Below are positions 46,554 to 57,920 of a stretch of DNA of 64,000 nt, piece after piece (the stretch's first letter is position 1; each line of letters opens with the position of its first letter). The stretch lies in NCBI GenBank assembly GCA_904420175.1, contig CAJFUF010000029.1:1-64000 (forward strand), read 5' to 3'. Below the pieces are notes generated by a model, which made no database searches, was not told the origin of the DNA, and saw nothing but the letters and a program-made list of their open reading frames with translations. Origin of the DNA: Candidatus Schneewindia gallinarum. GTDB lineage: Bacteria > Bacillota > Clostridia > Oscillospirales > Ruminococcaceae. The position numbers and the translations under genes were made by a program.

Positions 46554-47636
46554 TTGAAGATAACGGAGTTAGGCATTGCGGCGTTTCGAAACCTGAAGGA
46601 GCAGACAATCCTGCCGGGTGGCGGAAGCAACGTCATTTACGGCGAAAATGCACAGGGAAAAACAAACCTGCTGGAGGCCATCTGGTTATTTACCGGGGGC
46701 AAAAGTTTCCGTGGTGCAAAGGAAAATGAAATGATCCCCTTTGACGGGCAGTTTGCAAAGCTGTCCATGCAGTTTGAAAGCGAAGGCCGCCCGCAGCAGA
46801 TGGATCTCCGCCTGACACAGACAAAGGAGATGTTTTTAAACGGCGCAAAATGCCGGACGGCGGCAGACGTGGTGGGAAAACTCGGCTGTGTGGTATTCTC
46901 CCCTGTCCATCTCAACCTTGTAAAGGACGGGCCGAATTTAAGACGGCGGTTCATGGACGGGGCCATCTGCCAGATGAAGCCGTCCTACATCAGCAGCATG
47001 AACCAGTACCGCAGGGCGCTGCTGTCGCGCGGCGCCCTGCTAAAAGACTGCCAGTACCATGCGGAATTGCTGGACACGCTGGACATTTGGGATGTTCAGC
47101 TTGCAGGGCTGGCGGAGAGGATTGTAGAAAAAAGAAAAGAATTTATCGAGAAGCTGACGCCGGTGGCCGAGGAGGCATATGCCGGCATCTGCGGCGGGAA
47201 GGAACAGCTCAGCATCCGGTACGAAAGCACCGTGCCGGAGGGGGACTACAGGCAGGAGTTTTTGAAGCAGTTAAGGGAAAACCGTGCACTGGACCTGAAA
47301 AACAGGACCACATCGGCCGGCCCGCACCGGGATGATCTGGTGCTTTGTATCAATGGCAATTCAGCGCGAAGCTACGGGTCCCAGGGCCAGCAGCGCAGCT
47401 GTGTGCTTGCGCTGAAGCTGGCGGAGGCGGCGCTGATGGAACAGCTGTTTTCTGAAAAGCCGGTTATCCTGCTGGATGATGTGCTTAGCGAATTGGATAA
47501 AAACCGTCAGCAGTATGTATTAAATAAGCTCAGCGGCTTCCAGGTGTTTATCACCTGTTGTGAAAAGGAACATTTTGAAGGCTTGGAGAACGGCGTCCTG
47601 TTTTTTATGCAGGACGGGCAGTTGACGAGAGGATAG
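46554..47636 (+). CDS. recF: DNA replication and repair protein RecF
   Basis: FRNLKEQ...NVIYGENAQGKTNLLEAIWLFTGGKSFR; TTG start. Confidence 0.95.
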   Translation: MKITELGIAAFRNLKEQTILPGGGSNVIYGENAQGKTNLLEAIWLFTGGKSFRGAKENEMIPFDGQFAKLSMQFESEGRPQQMDLRLTQTKEMFLNGAKCRTAADVVGKLGCVVFSPVHLNLVKDGPNLRRRFMDGAICQMKPSYISSMNQYRRALLSRGALLKDCQYHAELLDTLDIWDVQLAGLAERIVEKRKEFIEKLTPVAEEAYAGICGGKEQLSIRYESTVPEGDYRQEFLKQLRENRALDLKNRTTSAGPHRDDLVLCINGNSARSYGSQGQQRSCVLALKLAEAALMEQLFSEKPVILLDDVLSELDKNRQQYVLNKLSGFQVFITCCEKEHFEGLENGVLFFMQDGQLTRG

Positions 47637-47647
47637 GAGGAAAAGGC

Positions 47648-49884
<2,237 letters not shown>

Positions 49885-49896
49885 AAAAGAGGGAGT

Positions 49897-50511
49897 ATGG
49901 ATAGTTTTAGCCATGAGCCGCAGTACAAGCTGCGCTACTTCATCACACTGGATGATTTTTATGAGTATCTGCACTATGTGGACAAGGCGACCATCCCCGC
50001 CCGTAAGGAGGATGCAAAAAACCGGATGTTTTTCCACCTTGGAATCTGCGCCGTGTTCGCCCTGTTTATCTTAATTACGCCCGGCACGGAAAAGCTGATA
50101 TCCCTTGCCGCCGTGCCGCTTGCATTGCTTGCACTGGTGGTTTTCTGGGCCTCCCGCAGAAAAGCGGAGGGGAATGGAAAGGTCATTGACAAACTGAAAG
50201 CGCAGGCTGTCCGGGACCGGGGGGACATGAAGGATCCCATGGAACTGGAACTTTATGATGATAAAATTCATCTGACCACCGTGAACGGGATGCGGCACAT
50301 CCGCTACAGCGACATCGACTGGATTGAGGACAGCGAAAACCTGCACATTGTGGCCCTTCGGCGCGACTGGGACTGCCTGAGCCGGGATATTGAGCGGATC
50401 CTGATCCCGAAACGGGTGGTGGAAGAAGAGCTGTGGGAGGAAATGAAGGCCTTTCTCACAAAGCAGAAGCTGGCTGAGGACGAGAAACGGAAAAAGAAGA
50501 GGAAAAGGTGA
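49897..50511 (+). CDS. Membrane protein of unknown function (YcxB-like) between gyrB and gyrA
   Basis: Two central TM segments followed by LYDDKIHLTTVNGMRHIRYSDIDWIEDSENLHIV soluble domain. Confidence 0.7.
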   Translation: MDSFSHEPQYKLRYFITLDDFYEYLHYVDKATIPARKEDAKNRMFFHLGICAVFALFILITPGTEKLISLAAVPLALLALVVFWASRRKAEGNGKVIDKLKAQAVRDRGDMKDPMELELYDDKIHLTTVNGMRHIRYSDIDWIEDSENLHIVALRRDWDCLSRDIERILIPKRVVEEELWEEMKAFLTKQKLAEDEKRKKKRKR

Positions 50512-52982
50512 AGAGGATGTATACAGAGGGATCAAAAGTTATCAATGTGGACCTTGAAAAAGAGATGAAGAAGTCTTTCCTCGACTACTCCATGTCCGTC
50601 ATTGTCTCCCGTGCGCTGCCCGATGTGCGGGACGGCCTGAAACCGGTCCACAGAAGAATCCTGTACACGCTGTATGAAAACGGCATCACACCGGACAAGC
50701 CGTACAGAAAATGTGCGGACACGGTGGGAAGCGTGCTGGGCCGGTACCATCCCCACGGCGACGCCGCCGTGTACGACGCACTGGTGCGTCTGGCGCAGGA
50801 CTTCTCCCTGCGGTATCCGCTGATTGACGGACACGGAAACTTCGGCTCCGTCGACGGGGACCCGCCCGCCGCCTACCGTTATACCGAGGCGAAGATGAGC
50901 AAAATCTCGGTGGAGATGCTGACGGACATTGAAAAGGAGACGGTGGACTTCGGCCCCAACTATGACGACCGCTTAAAGGAGCCCAAGGTCCTCCCCTCCC
51001 GGTTCCCGAACCTTTTGGTCAACGGCTGCACCGGCATTGCGGTGGGCATGGCCACCAACATCCCCCCCCACAACCTGAGGGAGGTCATCGACGCGGTCTG
51101 CCTGCTAATTGACAATCCGGAGGCGGACATGGCGGAGATCATGCAGCATATCGAGGGGCCCGACTTCCCTACCGGCGGCATTATCATGGGCCGCAGCGGC
51201 ATCCGTGCCGCCTACGCCACCGGCCGCGGACGCATTACCCTTCGGGGCCGTGCGGAAATTGTGGAGGAAAAAAACCGCTTTAAAATTATTGTGACAGAGC
51301 TTCCCTACATGGTCAACAAGGCGCGGCTGGTGGAAAGCATCGCCGACCTTGTCAAGGAGAAGCGCATTGAAGGCATTTCCGATTTGCGGGACGAGTCGGA
51401 CCGCGACGGCATGCGCATGGTCATTGAACTGAAACGGGACGCCAACCCGCAGGTGGTGCTGAACCAGCTGTACTCCTACAGCCAGCTGCAGGAGACGGTG
51501 GGCGTCATTATGCTGGCGCTGGATCACGGCATCCCCAAGGTCATGAACCTGAAGGACATGCTGACGAAATATCTGGACTTCCAGTGCGAGGTGGTCATCC
51601 GCCGGACAGAGTACGACCTGAGAAAGGCGAAGGAGCGCGCCCATATTTTAGAGGGTCTGAAAATCGCCATTGACAACATCGACGAAGTCATTAAAATCTG
51701 CCGGGAGAGCAAGACCATTGCCGAGCAGAAGCAGAACCTGATTGAGCGCTTCGAACTCAGCGAGCCGCAGGCCGCCGCCATCGTCGCCATGCGGCTGGCC
51801 CAGCTGGCCGGCCTCGAGATGGACAAAATCATCCACGAGTACAACGCCATCATGGAGAAGATCGCCGATTTGGAGGACATCCTTGCCAACCACAGCCGGG
51901 TGCTGTCCATTGTCAAGGAGGAGATTTCCGTGCTGAGGGACAAGTACGGGGACGAGCGGCGCACCGAAATCCAGACCGTGAGCGGCGAAGTGGATATCGA
52001 GGATTTAATCCCTGTTGAGGAGTGTGTCCTGGCCCTGACCCACCGCGGCTATATCAAACGCCAGGCCATCGACGCATACAAAACGCAAAAGCGCGGCGGA
52101 CGCGGCGTGACCGGTATCGCCACAAGGGAGGAGGACTTTGCAGAGGAACTGTTTGTCTGCTCCACCCACGACTATGTACTGTTCTTCACCTCCCGCGGCA
52201 GGGTGCTGCGGCTGAAGGGGTACGAGGTGCCGCAGGGCGGCCGTACCTCCAAGGGAACCAACATCGTCAACCTTCTGCCCATTGAGGCGGGGGAAAAGGT
52301 CCTGACCATGATCCGGATTCCCGAATTCAGGGAGGATCAGCACCTTGTATTCGTCACGAAAAACGGCATCATTAAACGGACGCCGCTGATGGACTACAAC
52401 ACAGCACGCAAAAACGGCGTCATCGCCCTCCGGGTGGATGAGGATGACGAACTGCGCTGGGTACGCCTGACGGACGGAAACAGCGACCTGATTGTGGGAA
52501 CGAAAAACGGCGTCGCCATCCGCTTCCAGGAAAGCGACGTGCGCCTTATGGGCAGGACGGCCCGGGGCGTCAAAGCCATCACCCTGCGGGATGGTGACGA
52601 GGTGGTGGGCATGTCCCGCGTCCGGGATAACGCCCTGCTGTTGACGGTAACCGACAAGGGACAGGGCCGCAGAACCGACCCGGCGGAGTACCGCCTGCAG
52701 TCCCGCGGAGGCCTCGGCATTAAAAACTACCCCGTTGGGGAAGAAAAGGGCCTGGTGGCCGGCATTAAAATGGTGGATGAGGACGACGACGTGATTATGA
52801 TTACCACCGACGGAATCATCATCCGCATACCGGTGGCCGACATCTCCGTCCAGTCCCGGTACGCCGGCGGTGTACGCGTCATGCGCGTGGACGAAGGGGA
52901 GCGTATCGTCACCCTTGCCCGGGCGCCCAAAATGGAAGAGCCTGCAGAGCAGACGGAGGAAGAACCGTCCACAGAGGAATAA
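50508..52982 (+). CDS. gyrA: DNA gyrase subunit A
   Basis: [39 protein letters not shown]; GyrA C-terminal repeats. Confidence 0.98.
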   Translation: MKRMYTEGSKVINVDLEKEMKKSFLDYSMSVIVSRALPDVRDGLKPVHRRILYTLYENGITPDKPYRKCADTVGSVLGRYHPHGDAAVYDALVRLAQDFSLRYPLIDGHGNFGSVDGDPPAAYRYTEAKMSKISVEMLTDIEKETVDFGPNYDDRLKEPKVLPSRFPNLLVNGCTGIAVGMATNIPPHNLREVIDAVCLLIDNPEADMAEIMQHIEGPDFPTGGIIMGRSGIRAAYATGRGRITLRGRAEIVEEKNRFKIIVTELPYMVNKARLVESIADLVKEKRIEGISDLRDESDRDGMRMVIELKRDANPQVVLNQLYSYSQLQETVGVIMLALDHGIPKVMNLKDMLTKYLDFQCEVVIRRTEYDLRKAKERAHILEGLKIAIDNIDEVIKICRESKTIAEQKQNLIERFELSEPQAAAIVAMRLAQLAGLEMDKIIHEYNAIMEKIADLEDILANHSRVLSIVKEEISVLRDKYGDERRTEIQTVSGEVDIEDLIPVEECVLALTHRGYIKRQAIDAYKTQKRGGRGVTGIATREEDFAEELFVCSTHDYVLFFTSRGRVLRLKGYEVPQGGRTSKGTNIVNLLPIEAGEKVLTMIRIPEFREDQHLVFVTKNGIIKRTPLMDYNTARKNGVIALRVDEDDELRWVRLTDGNSDLIVGTKNGVAIRFQESDVRLMGRTARGVKAITLRDGDEVVGMSRVRDNALLLTVTDKGQGRRTDPAEYRLQSRGGLGIKNYPVGEEKGLVAGIKMVDEDDDVIMITTDGIIIRIPVADISVQSRYAGGVRVMRVDEGERIVTLARAPKMEEPAEQTEEEPSTEE

Positions 52983-52990
52983 AAAAAGGG

Positions 52991-53023
52991 AAAAAGCGCC
53001 ATGCTGTTAGCATGGCGCTTTTT
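52991..53023 (+). terminator. Intrinsic terminator after gyrA
   Basis: AAAAAGCGCCATGCT-GTT-AGCATGGCGCTTTTT. Confidence 0.88.
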
Positions 53024-53132
53024 TGTGTAGCAGCCGTAAACTCTTTGTGAACATTTTAAAAACTTGTTGTTTTTATACTTAATATATGATAATATAGTTT
53101 TCGATACTAGATAATACTTCAGGAGGTAGCTT

Positions 53133-53819
53133 ATGGGCGGCATTGCAGAAATTTACGGCGATTCCATCATGAAGGGCGTGTTTTTTGACAGTCTGGCCGG
53201 AAAGTACCGAACGTTGCCCGGCACCCTGTTCGAGCGGTTTGCGGAAAAGTTCGGCCTGCAAATTAAAAACCGGTCCCGGTTCGGCTGCACCATCAGCAAG
53301 GGCGCGCGGATGCTGGACAATGCCCTGCAAAAACCGGAGCCGCGGGATTTCCTTCTGATGGAGTACGGCGGGAACGACTGCGACTTCAACTGGAAGGAGG
53401 TGGCGGAACAGCCCACGGCACAGCACAACCCCCACACGCCGCCGGCCGCTTTTGAGCAGGCGTACCGCGGCATGGTGGAACGGGTAAAGGCCATGGGAAC
53501 GCGTCCGGTGGCCATGTCCCTTCCCCCGATTGATGCGGAGAAATATTTTCAGTGGATCACCCGGGACGGCCTCAGCAAGGACCGGATTTTGCAGTGGCTG
53601 GGGGATGTGCAGATGATCTACCGCTTTCAGGAGCTGTATTCCGGTATCATCACCCGGATTGCCTATGAGATGGACTGCCTGTTTGTGGATGTGCGCAGTG
53701 CGTTTTTGGACAAACATAACTACAAGCAACTGCTGTGTGAGGACGGCATCCATCCAAACGAAGCAGGACATGAGCTGATTTACGCCGCCTTCAGCCAAAA
53801 GGCGGCAGCCGTGCTGTAA
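53133..53819 (+). CDS. SGNH/GDSL hydrolase family protein
   Basis: EIYGDSIMKGV, MEYGGNDCDFNW, EDGIHPNEAGHE. Confidence 0.85.
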   Translation: MGGIAEIYGDSIMKGVFFDSLAGKYRTLPGTLFERFAEKFGLQIKNRSRFGCTISKGARMLDNALQKPEPRDFLLMEYGGNDCDFNWKEVAEQPTAQHNPHTPPAAFEQAYRGMVERVKAMGTRPVAMSLPPIDAEKYFQWITRDGLSKDRILQWLGDVQMIYRFQELYSGIITRIAYEMDCLFVDVRSAFLDKHNYKQLLCEDGIHPNEAGHELIYAAFSQKAAAVL

Positions 53820-53827
53820 ACAAGGGA

Positions 53828-53858
53828 AAGGGGGCGGAACCTGGGTTCCGGCCCCTTT
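53828..53858 (+). terminator. Intrinsic terminator
   Basis: AAAGGGGGCGGAACC-TG-GGTTCCGGCCCCTTT. Confidence 0.75.
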
Positions 53859-53939
53859 TTAGCGTAAAAGATGGAAAAACCGCATAGGATGGAACAGAGA
53901 AAGCGGCCGGTGGACCGCCGGGAAAGAGGAGGAATTTCC

Positions 53940-55220
53940 ATGCTCATCCATGTGGTCAAGCAAGGGGATACCCTGTGGAAGCTGTCACGGCGCTACGGCG
54001 TCTCGGTAGAGCGGTTAACCAGCGACAACGGCATTGCCGATCCGCGCAGGCTGATGATTGGGCAGGCGCTGGCGGTGCTTCAGCCCGCCCAGGTGTACAC
54101 GGTGCGGCGCGGGGACACAGTGGACAGTATTGCAAGGCGGTTTGGCCTTGCCCCGATTGAACTGATACAAAACAACCCGGATCTTGCCGTAACAGGCGTC
54201 CTGCGTCCAGGGCGGACGCTGAGCATCCGCTTTGAGGGGGAAAAACGCCGGACCATCACCATAAACGGGTATGCCTATCCCCATGTGCAGCGCGCAGTGC
54301 TGGCCTATGCCCTGCCCTTTATGACCTATGTGACCATTTTCGGCTACGGCTTTACCCTGCAGGGCGAGCTGATTCCCACGGAGGATCAGCCCATCATCGA
54401 CCTTGCGGCGCGGTTCCAGGCGGCGCCGGTGATGCTGCTTAGCTCCATAACAGAGGACGGCACCTTTGACAGCGGCAAGGCCTCCGCGCTGTTTGAAAAC
54501 CCGGCGCTGCAGGAAAAAGTACTGGATGAGGTGCTGGCCGTCATGCTGTCCAAGGGCTATGTGGGTTTGGACATCGACTTCGAGTACATCCGGCCGGAGG
54601 ACACGCAGGGGTATCTTGACTTTATCAGCCTTGCGGCGGAAAAGCTGAACCCCTACGGCTTTTTCATCAACACCGACCTTGCGCCCAAGACCAGCGCCGT
54701 GCAGCGCGGCCTGCTGTATGAGGCGCACGACTATGCCCAGGTGGGTTCCCGCAGCGACACAGTGCTGCTAATGACGTACGAGTGGGGGCACACGGGAGGT
54801 CCGCCCATGGCGGTGGCTCCGCTGGACATGGTGCGGCAGGTGGTGGAATATGCCGTCAGTGAAATCCCGGCCAAAAAAATTATGTTGGGGCTGCCAAACT
54901 ACGGTTATGTCTGGCGGCTGCCGTTTGAGCGGGGCGTGACGCTGGCCGCCTCCATCGGCAACCAGTATGCGGTGACGCTGGCCGCACGGCACGGGGCGGA
55001 GATCCAGTTTGACAACGAGGCGGCCTCCCCCTTCTTCCGCTATTACAGCGGCGGAAAGGAGCATGTGGCATGGTTTGAGGATGTGCGCAGTATCAGCGCA
55101 AAGTTTGAGCTGATTGACGCGTACGACCTGCTGGGAGGAAGCTACTGGAACCTGATGCGCCCGTTTAACCAGAATTTTGCATTTTTAAGCGGCAATTATC
55201 AAATCAGAAAAGTGCAGTAA
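53940..55220 (+). CDS. LysM-repeat glycosyl hydrolase family 18 protein (spore peptidoglycan hydrolase YaaH/SleL type)
   Basis: Two N-terminal LysM motifs (VVKQGDTLWKLSRRYGV, YTVRRGDTVDSIARRFG); GLDIDFEYI GH18 catalytic motif. Confidence 0.9.
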   Translation: MLIHVVKQGDTLWKLSRRYGVSVERLTSDNGIADPRRLMIGQALAVLQPAQVYTVRRGDTVDSIARRFGLAPIELIQNNPDLAVTGVLRPGRTLSIRFEGEKRRTITINGYAYPHVQRAVLAYALPFMTYVTIFGYGFTLQGELIPTEDQPIIDLAARFQAAPVMLLSSITEDGTFDSGKASALFENPALQEKVLDEVLAVMLSKGYVGLDIDFEYIRPEDTQGYLDFISLAAEKLNPYGFFINTDLAPKTSAVQRGLLYEAHDYAQVGSRSDTVLLMTYEWGHTGGPPMAVAPLDMVRQVVEYAVSEIPAKKIMLGLPNYGYVWRLPFERGVTLAASIGNQYAVTLAARHGAEIQFDNEAASPFFRYYSGGKEHVAWFEDVRSISAKFELIDAYDLLGGSYWNLMRPFNQNFAFLSGNYQIRKVQ

Positions 55221-55409
55221 AAAAAGAGCCCTCTTTTTTGCAGGGCACAGCTTTAAGAAACCGGCCGGAAAGGGCGCCTGCATGCCGCCCTGCCCGGTTG
55301 GTTTCCTGTTTCGCCGTCCTTTTTCAAGCAGGCTCTTTTCCACAGGGGGTGCCACAGAATGCGGTGCCCTCCTTTTTTGTTTTCCCTCGGGACGCGGATC
55401 CCGGCCCCG

Positions 55410-55976
55410 TCAGCCTTCCAGCCCGCCGGGCTGAAGCTGGCCGCACCGCTTTAAGGCCGCGACCTTCAGCACCAGGGCAATGGTTTTCCCGTCCCTTATT
55501 TCTCCGGACAGCGCCATGTCCACCGCCTTGTCAAGGGGGATGCGCTCCACGCTTAAAAACTCGTCCTCATCCAGGTGCTGCCCCACTTTTGTAAGGTCCG
55601 AGGCGAAGTAAAGATAGATGACCTCCTCCAGATAGGCGCTGGAGGGGATGAATTCGCCCAGGGAAAAATAGACGCCCGCACGGTAACCGGTCTCCTCTAT
55701 CAGTTCGCGGAAGCCGCAGGCGGAGGGGTCCTCCCCTTTGTTGATTTTTCCGGCCGGAAGCTCCAGCAAAACCTGCCGGTGGGGGTAGCGGTACTGCCGG
55801 ACGAACAGCAGGTTCTCCCTCTCATCCAGCGCGGCAACGCACACGCCGCCGGAGTGCTCCACCACCTCCCTGGTGGCGCTGGCGCCGTTGGGCAGCTCCA
55901 CCGTGTCCACCCTGAGCCCCAAGATTTTCCCGTCGTATACCTGCCTGGAAGAAAGCGTTTTTTCCGTAAGTTCCAC
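55410..55976 (-). CDS. NUDIX hydrolase, ADP-ribose pyrophosphatase-like
   Basis: LPAGKINKGEDPSACGFRELIEETGYRAG NUDIX box. Confidence 0.92.
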   Translation of the reverse strand: MELTEKTLSSRQVYDGKILGLRVDTVELPNGASATREVVEHSGGVCVAALDERENLLFVRQYRYPHRQVLLELPAGKINKGEDPSACGFRELIEETGYRAGVYFSLGEFIPSSAYLEEVIYLYFASDLTKVGQHLDEDEFLSVERIPLDKAVDMALSGEIRDGKTIALVLKVAALKRCGQLQPGGLEG

Positions 55977-55979
55977 TGT

Positions 55980-57845
55980 TTAATCCTCCTTCTTATTTCC
56001 GGCCCTTACAAGGCCCAGGTCTCCCGGTTCCACCCATAAGAAGCCGTCCCCGGCGCTTCCCATAAGCACTTCGCCGCCGTCAAACGTCTCACCCAGGGGC
56101 AGGCCCATGCGGTGCCCGGTGGGGTTGCACAGCACCAGCAGGGCGCTTTCCCCGTCCCTGCGCTCAAAGGCGAAGCAACCGTCCGCGACGCTGACGGTGT
56201 GGAAACTGCCGGTTTTTAAGCAGGGCGTCTGATGCCGGATCCGGGACAGGGTCTTAATAAACGAAAGCAGCTCCGTGTCCTGCCTGTCCCAGGTGAAGCA
56301 ACCCCGGTTGAAGGGGTCCCGGTATCCCTGCATGCCGATTTCATCCCCGTAGTAGATACAGGGCACACCCGGCAGGAAGAAAAGCAGGCCGTAGGCCAGT
56401 TTCAGCAGCCGTTTTCCCCTGGCGTACTGCTCGGGCGACAGGTCGTGCCCGGCCTGCTGCTCCCGCGGGGCATAAAACAGGTCGTCCCCTGCAAGACGGG
56501 TGATGGCCCGCTCAACATCGTGGGTGGACAGGAAGTTCATCAGCACGTCCACCGTGGGCTTCGGATAATTTTGCAGGATGGTCAGCAGCGTCTGTTCCAG
56601 CTGCAGCGGGCTTCCCCCGGTGAGGTAGTCCAGCACCGCGTTTTTGAAGGGGTAGTTCATCACGCTGTCCAGCTGCCTGCCCAGCAGATAGGGCCGCCGC
56701 GCGCCGTAGCTGACCTTGGTGGACGCGTCCTCCCACACCTCGCCCAGAATCAGCGCATCGGGAAAGGCGGATTTAACCGAGTCGTGCAGGGCGTACAGAA
56801 AGCTGTCCGGCAGCTCGTCCGCCACATCCAGACGGAATCCAGCCGCACCGCGCTGCAGCCACTGCCGTGCAATGCCCTGCGGCCCGGTGATGTAGCTCTG
56901 GTATTCCGGATTGTCCTCATGAAGCTCCGGCAGGGTGTCGATACCCCACCAGCATTTGTAACGGTCGGGATACTGCTCAAACTGGTACCAGCTGCGGTAG
57001 GGGCTGTTCCAGTCGCGGCAGGCGCCTGTGTGCTCCCCATAGCGGCCCTGCTTGTTAAAGTACACGCTGTCATCCCCCGTGTGGCTGAACACCCCGTCAA
57101 GAAGGATGGAGATGCCGTGTTTTTTGGCCTGCGCCGCCAGGTGTTCGAACTCCTCATTGGTGCCAAGCAGGGGATCCACCCGCTCGTAGCTGGCGGTGTT
57201 GTACCGGTGGTTGGAATGCGCTTCAAAAATGGGGTTGAGGTACAGGCAGGTCACGCCCAGCTCCTGCAAATAGGGCAGCTTTTCCTCAATGCCTGCAAGG
57301 TCGCCGCAGAAATAGTCGTTGTTGCGGATTTTCCCCTGTGCGTCCGGCTGCCATACCGGCATGCCGCCCCAGTTGTCCCGCAGCACCCGGTCCGCCGGGA
57401 CATCCTGTTTGGGCCTGCCGCTGCGGTAAAACCGGTCGGGGAAAATCTGATACATCACGCCGCCCTTGAGGAAGTCCGGGGTACGGTACTCCTTCGCGTA
57501 GACTGTCAGCTGGTAGGGGGGCAGGCTGTCGCCCACCTCCCCCTGGAAACGGGCGCCCTGCTTGACAGGGACCGCCTGGCCGTAGCAGTTCGTCCCCTCG
57601 AATGAGTAGTAGCAGATGCCCGGATCCTGAAGCGGCAGCGACAGGCGGAAGGTGTCAAAGCCGTCCTCCCTGCCGCACAGGGTCATGGGGAACCGCTCGG
57701 TCCGGCCGTCCCGCTCCAGCAGCAGCGCCGCCCGCAGCACGGAGAAGTGCTGGGGAAACCGCAGCCGGAACCGGACAGGCTCCCCTGTGCTTGCAGCGCC
57801 GAACGGGGTTTTGTAAAAGGGGTCCAATGGATTAAAAAAGGACAT
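55980..57845 (-). CDS. GH13 alpha-glycosidase (neopullulanase/cyclomaltodextrinase-like)
   Basis: LLDGVFSHTGDD, GFRLDVADEL, ILGEVWEDA, NFLSTHDVER GH13 regions. Confidence 0.92.
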   Translation of the reverse strand: MSFFNPLDPFYKTPFGAASTGEPVRFRLRFPQHFSVLRAALLLERDGRTERFPMTLCGREDGFDTFRLSLPLQDPGICYYSFEGTNCYGQAVPVKQGARFQGEVGDSLPPYQLTVYAKEYRTPDFLKGGVMYQIFPDRFYRSGRPKQDVPADRVLRDNWGGMPVWQPDAQGKIRNNDYFCGDLAGIEEKLPYLQELGVTCLYLNPIFEAHSNHRYNTASYERVDPLLGTNEEFEHLAAQAKKHGISILLDGVFSHTGDDSVYFNKQGRYGEHTGACRDWNSPYRSWYQFEQYPDRYKCWWGIDTLPELHEDNPEYQSYITGPQGIARQWLQRGAAGFRLDVADELPDSFLYALHDSVKSAFPDALILGEVWEDASTKVSYGARRPYLLGRQLDSVMNYPFKNAVLDYLTGGSPLQLEQTLLTILQNYPKPTVDVLMNFLSTHDVERAITRLAGDDLFYAPREQQAGHDLSPEQYARGKRLLKLAYGLLFFLPGVPCIYYGDEIGMQGYRDPFNRGCFTWDRQDTELLSFIKTLSRIRHQTPCLKTGSFHTVSVADGCFAFERRDGESALLVLCNPTGHRMGLPLGETFDGGEVLMGSAGDGFLWVEPGDLGLVRAGNKKED

Positions 57846-57865
57846 AAAACACCTCGAAAACAAAA

Positions 57866-57893
57866 GTATGAGCAGGGCTGCCCCTGCTCATAC
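57866..57893. terminator. Hairpin between glgP and the GH13 gene
   Basis: GTATGAGCAGGG-CTGC-CCCTGCTCATAC. Confidence 0.5.
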
Positions 57894-57920
57894 CGGAATG
57901 GTTTACTCTGTCAGCCGCCG

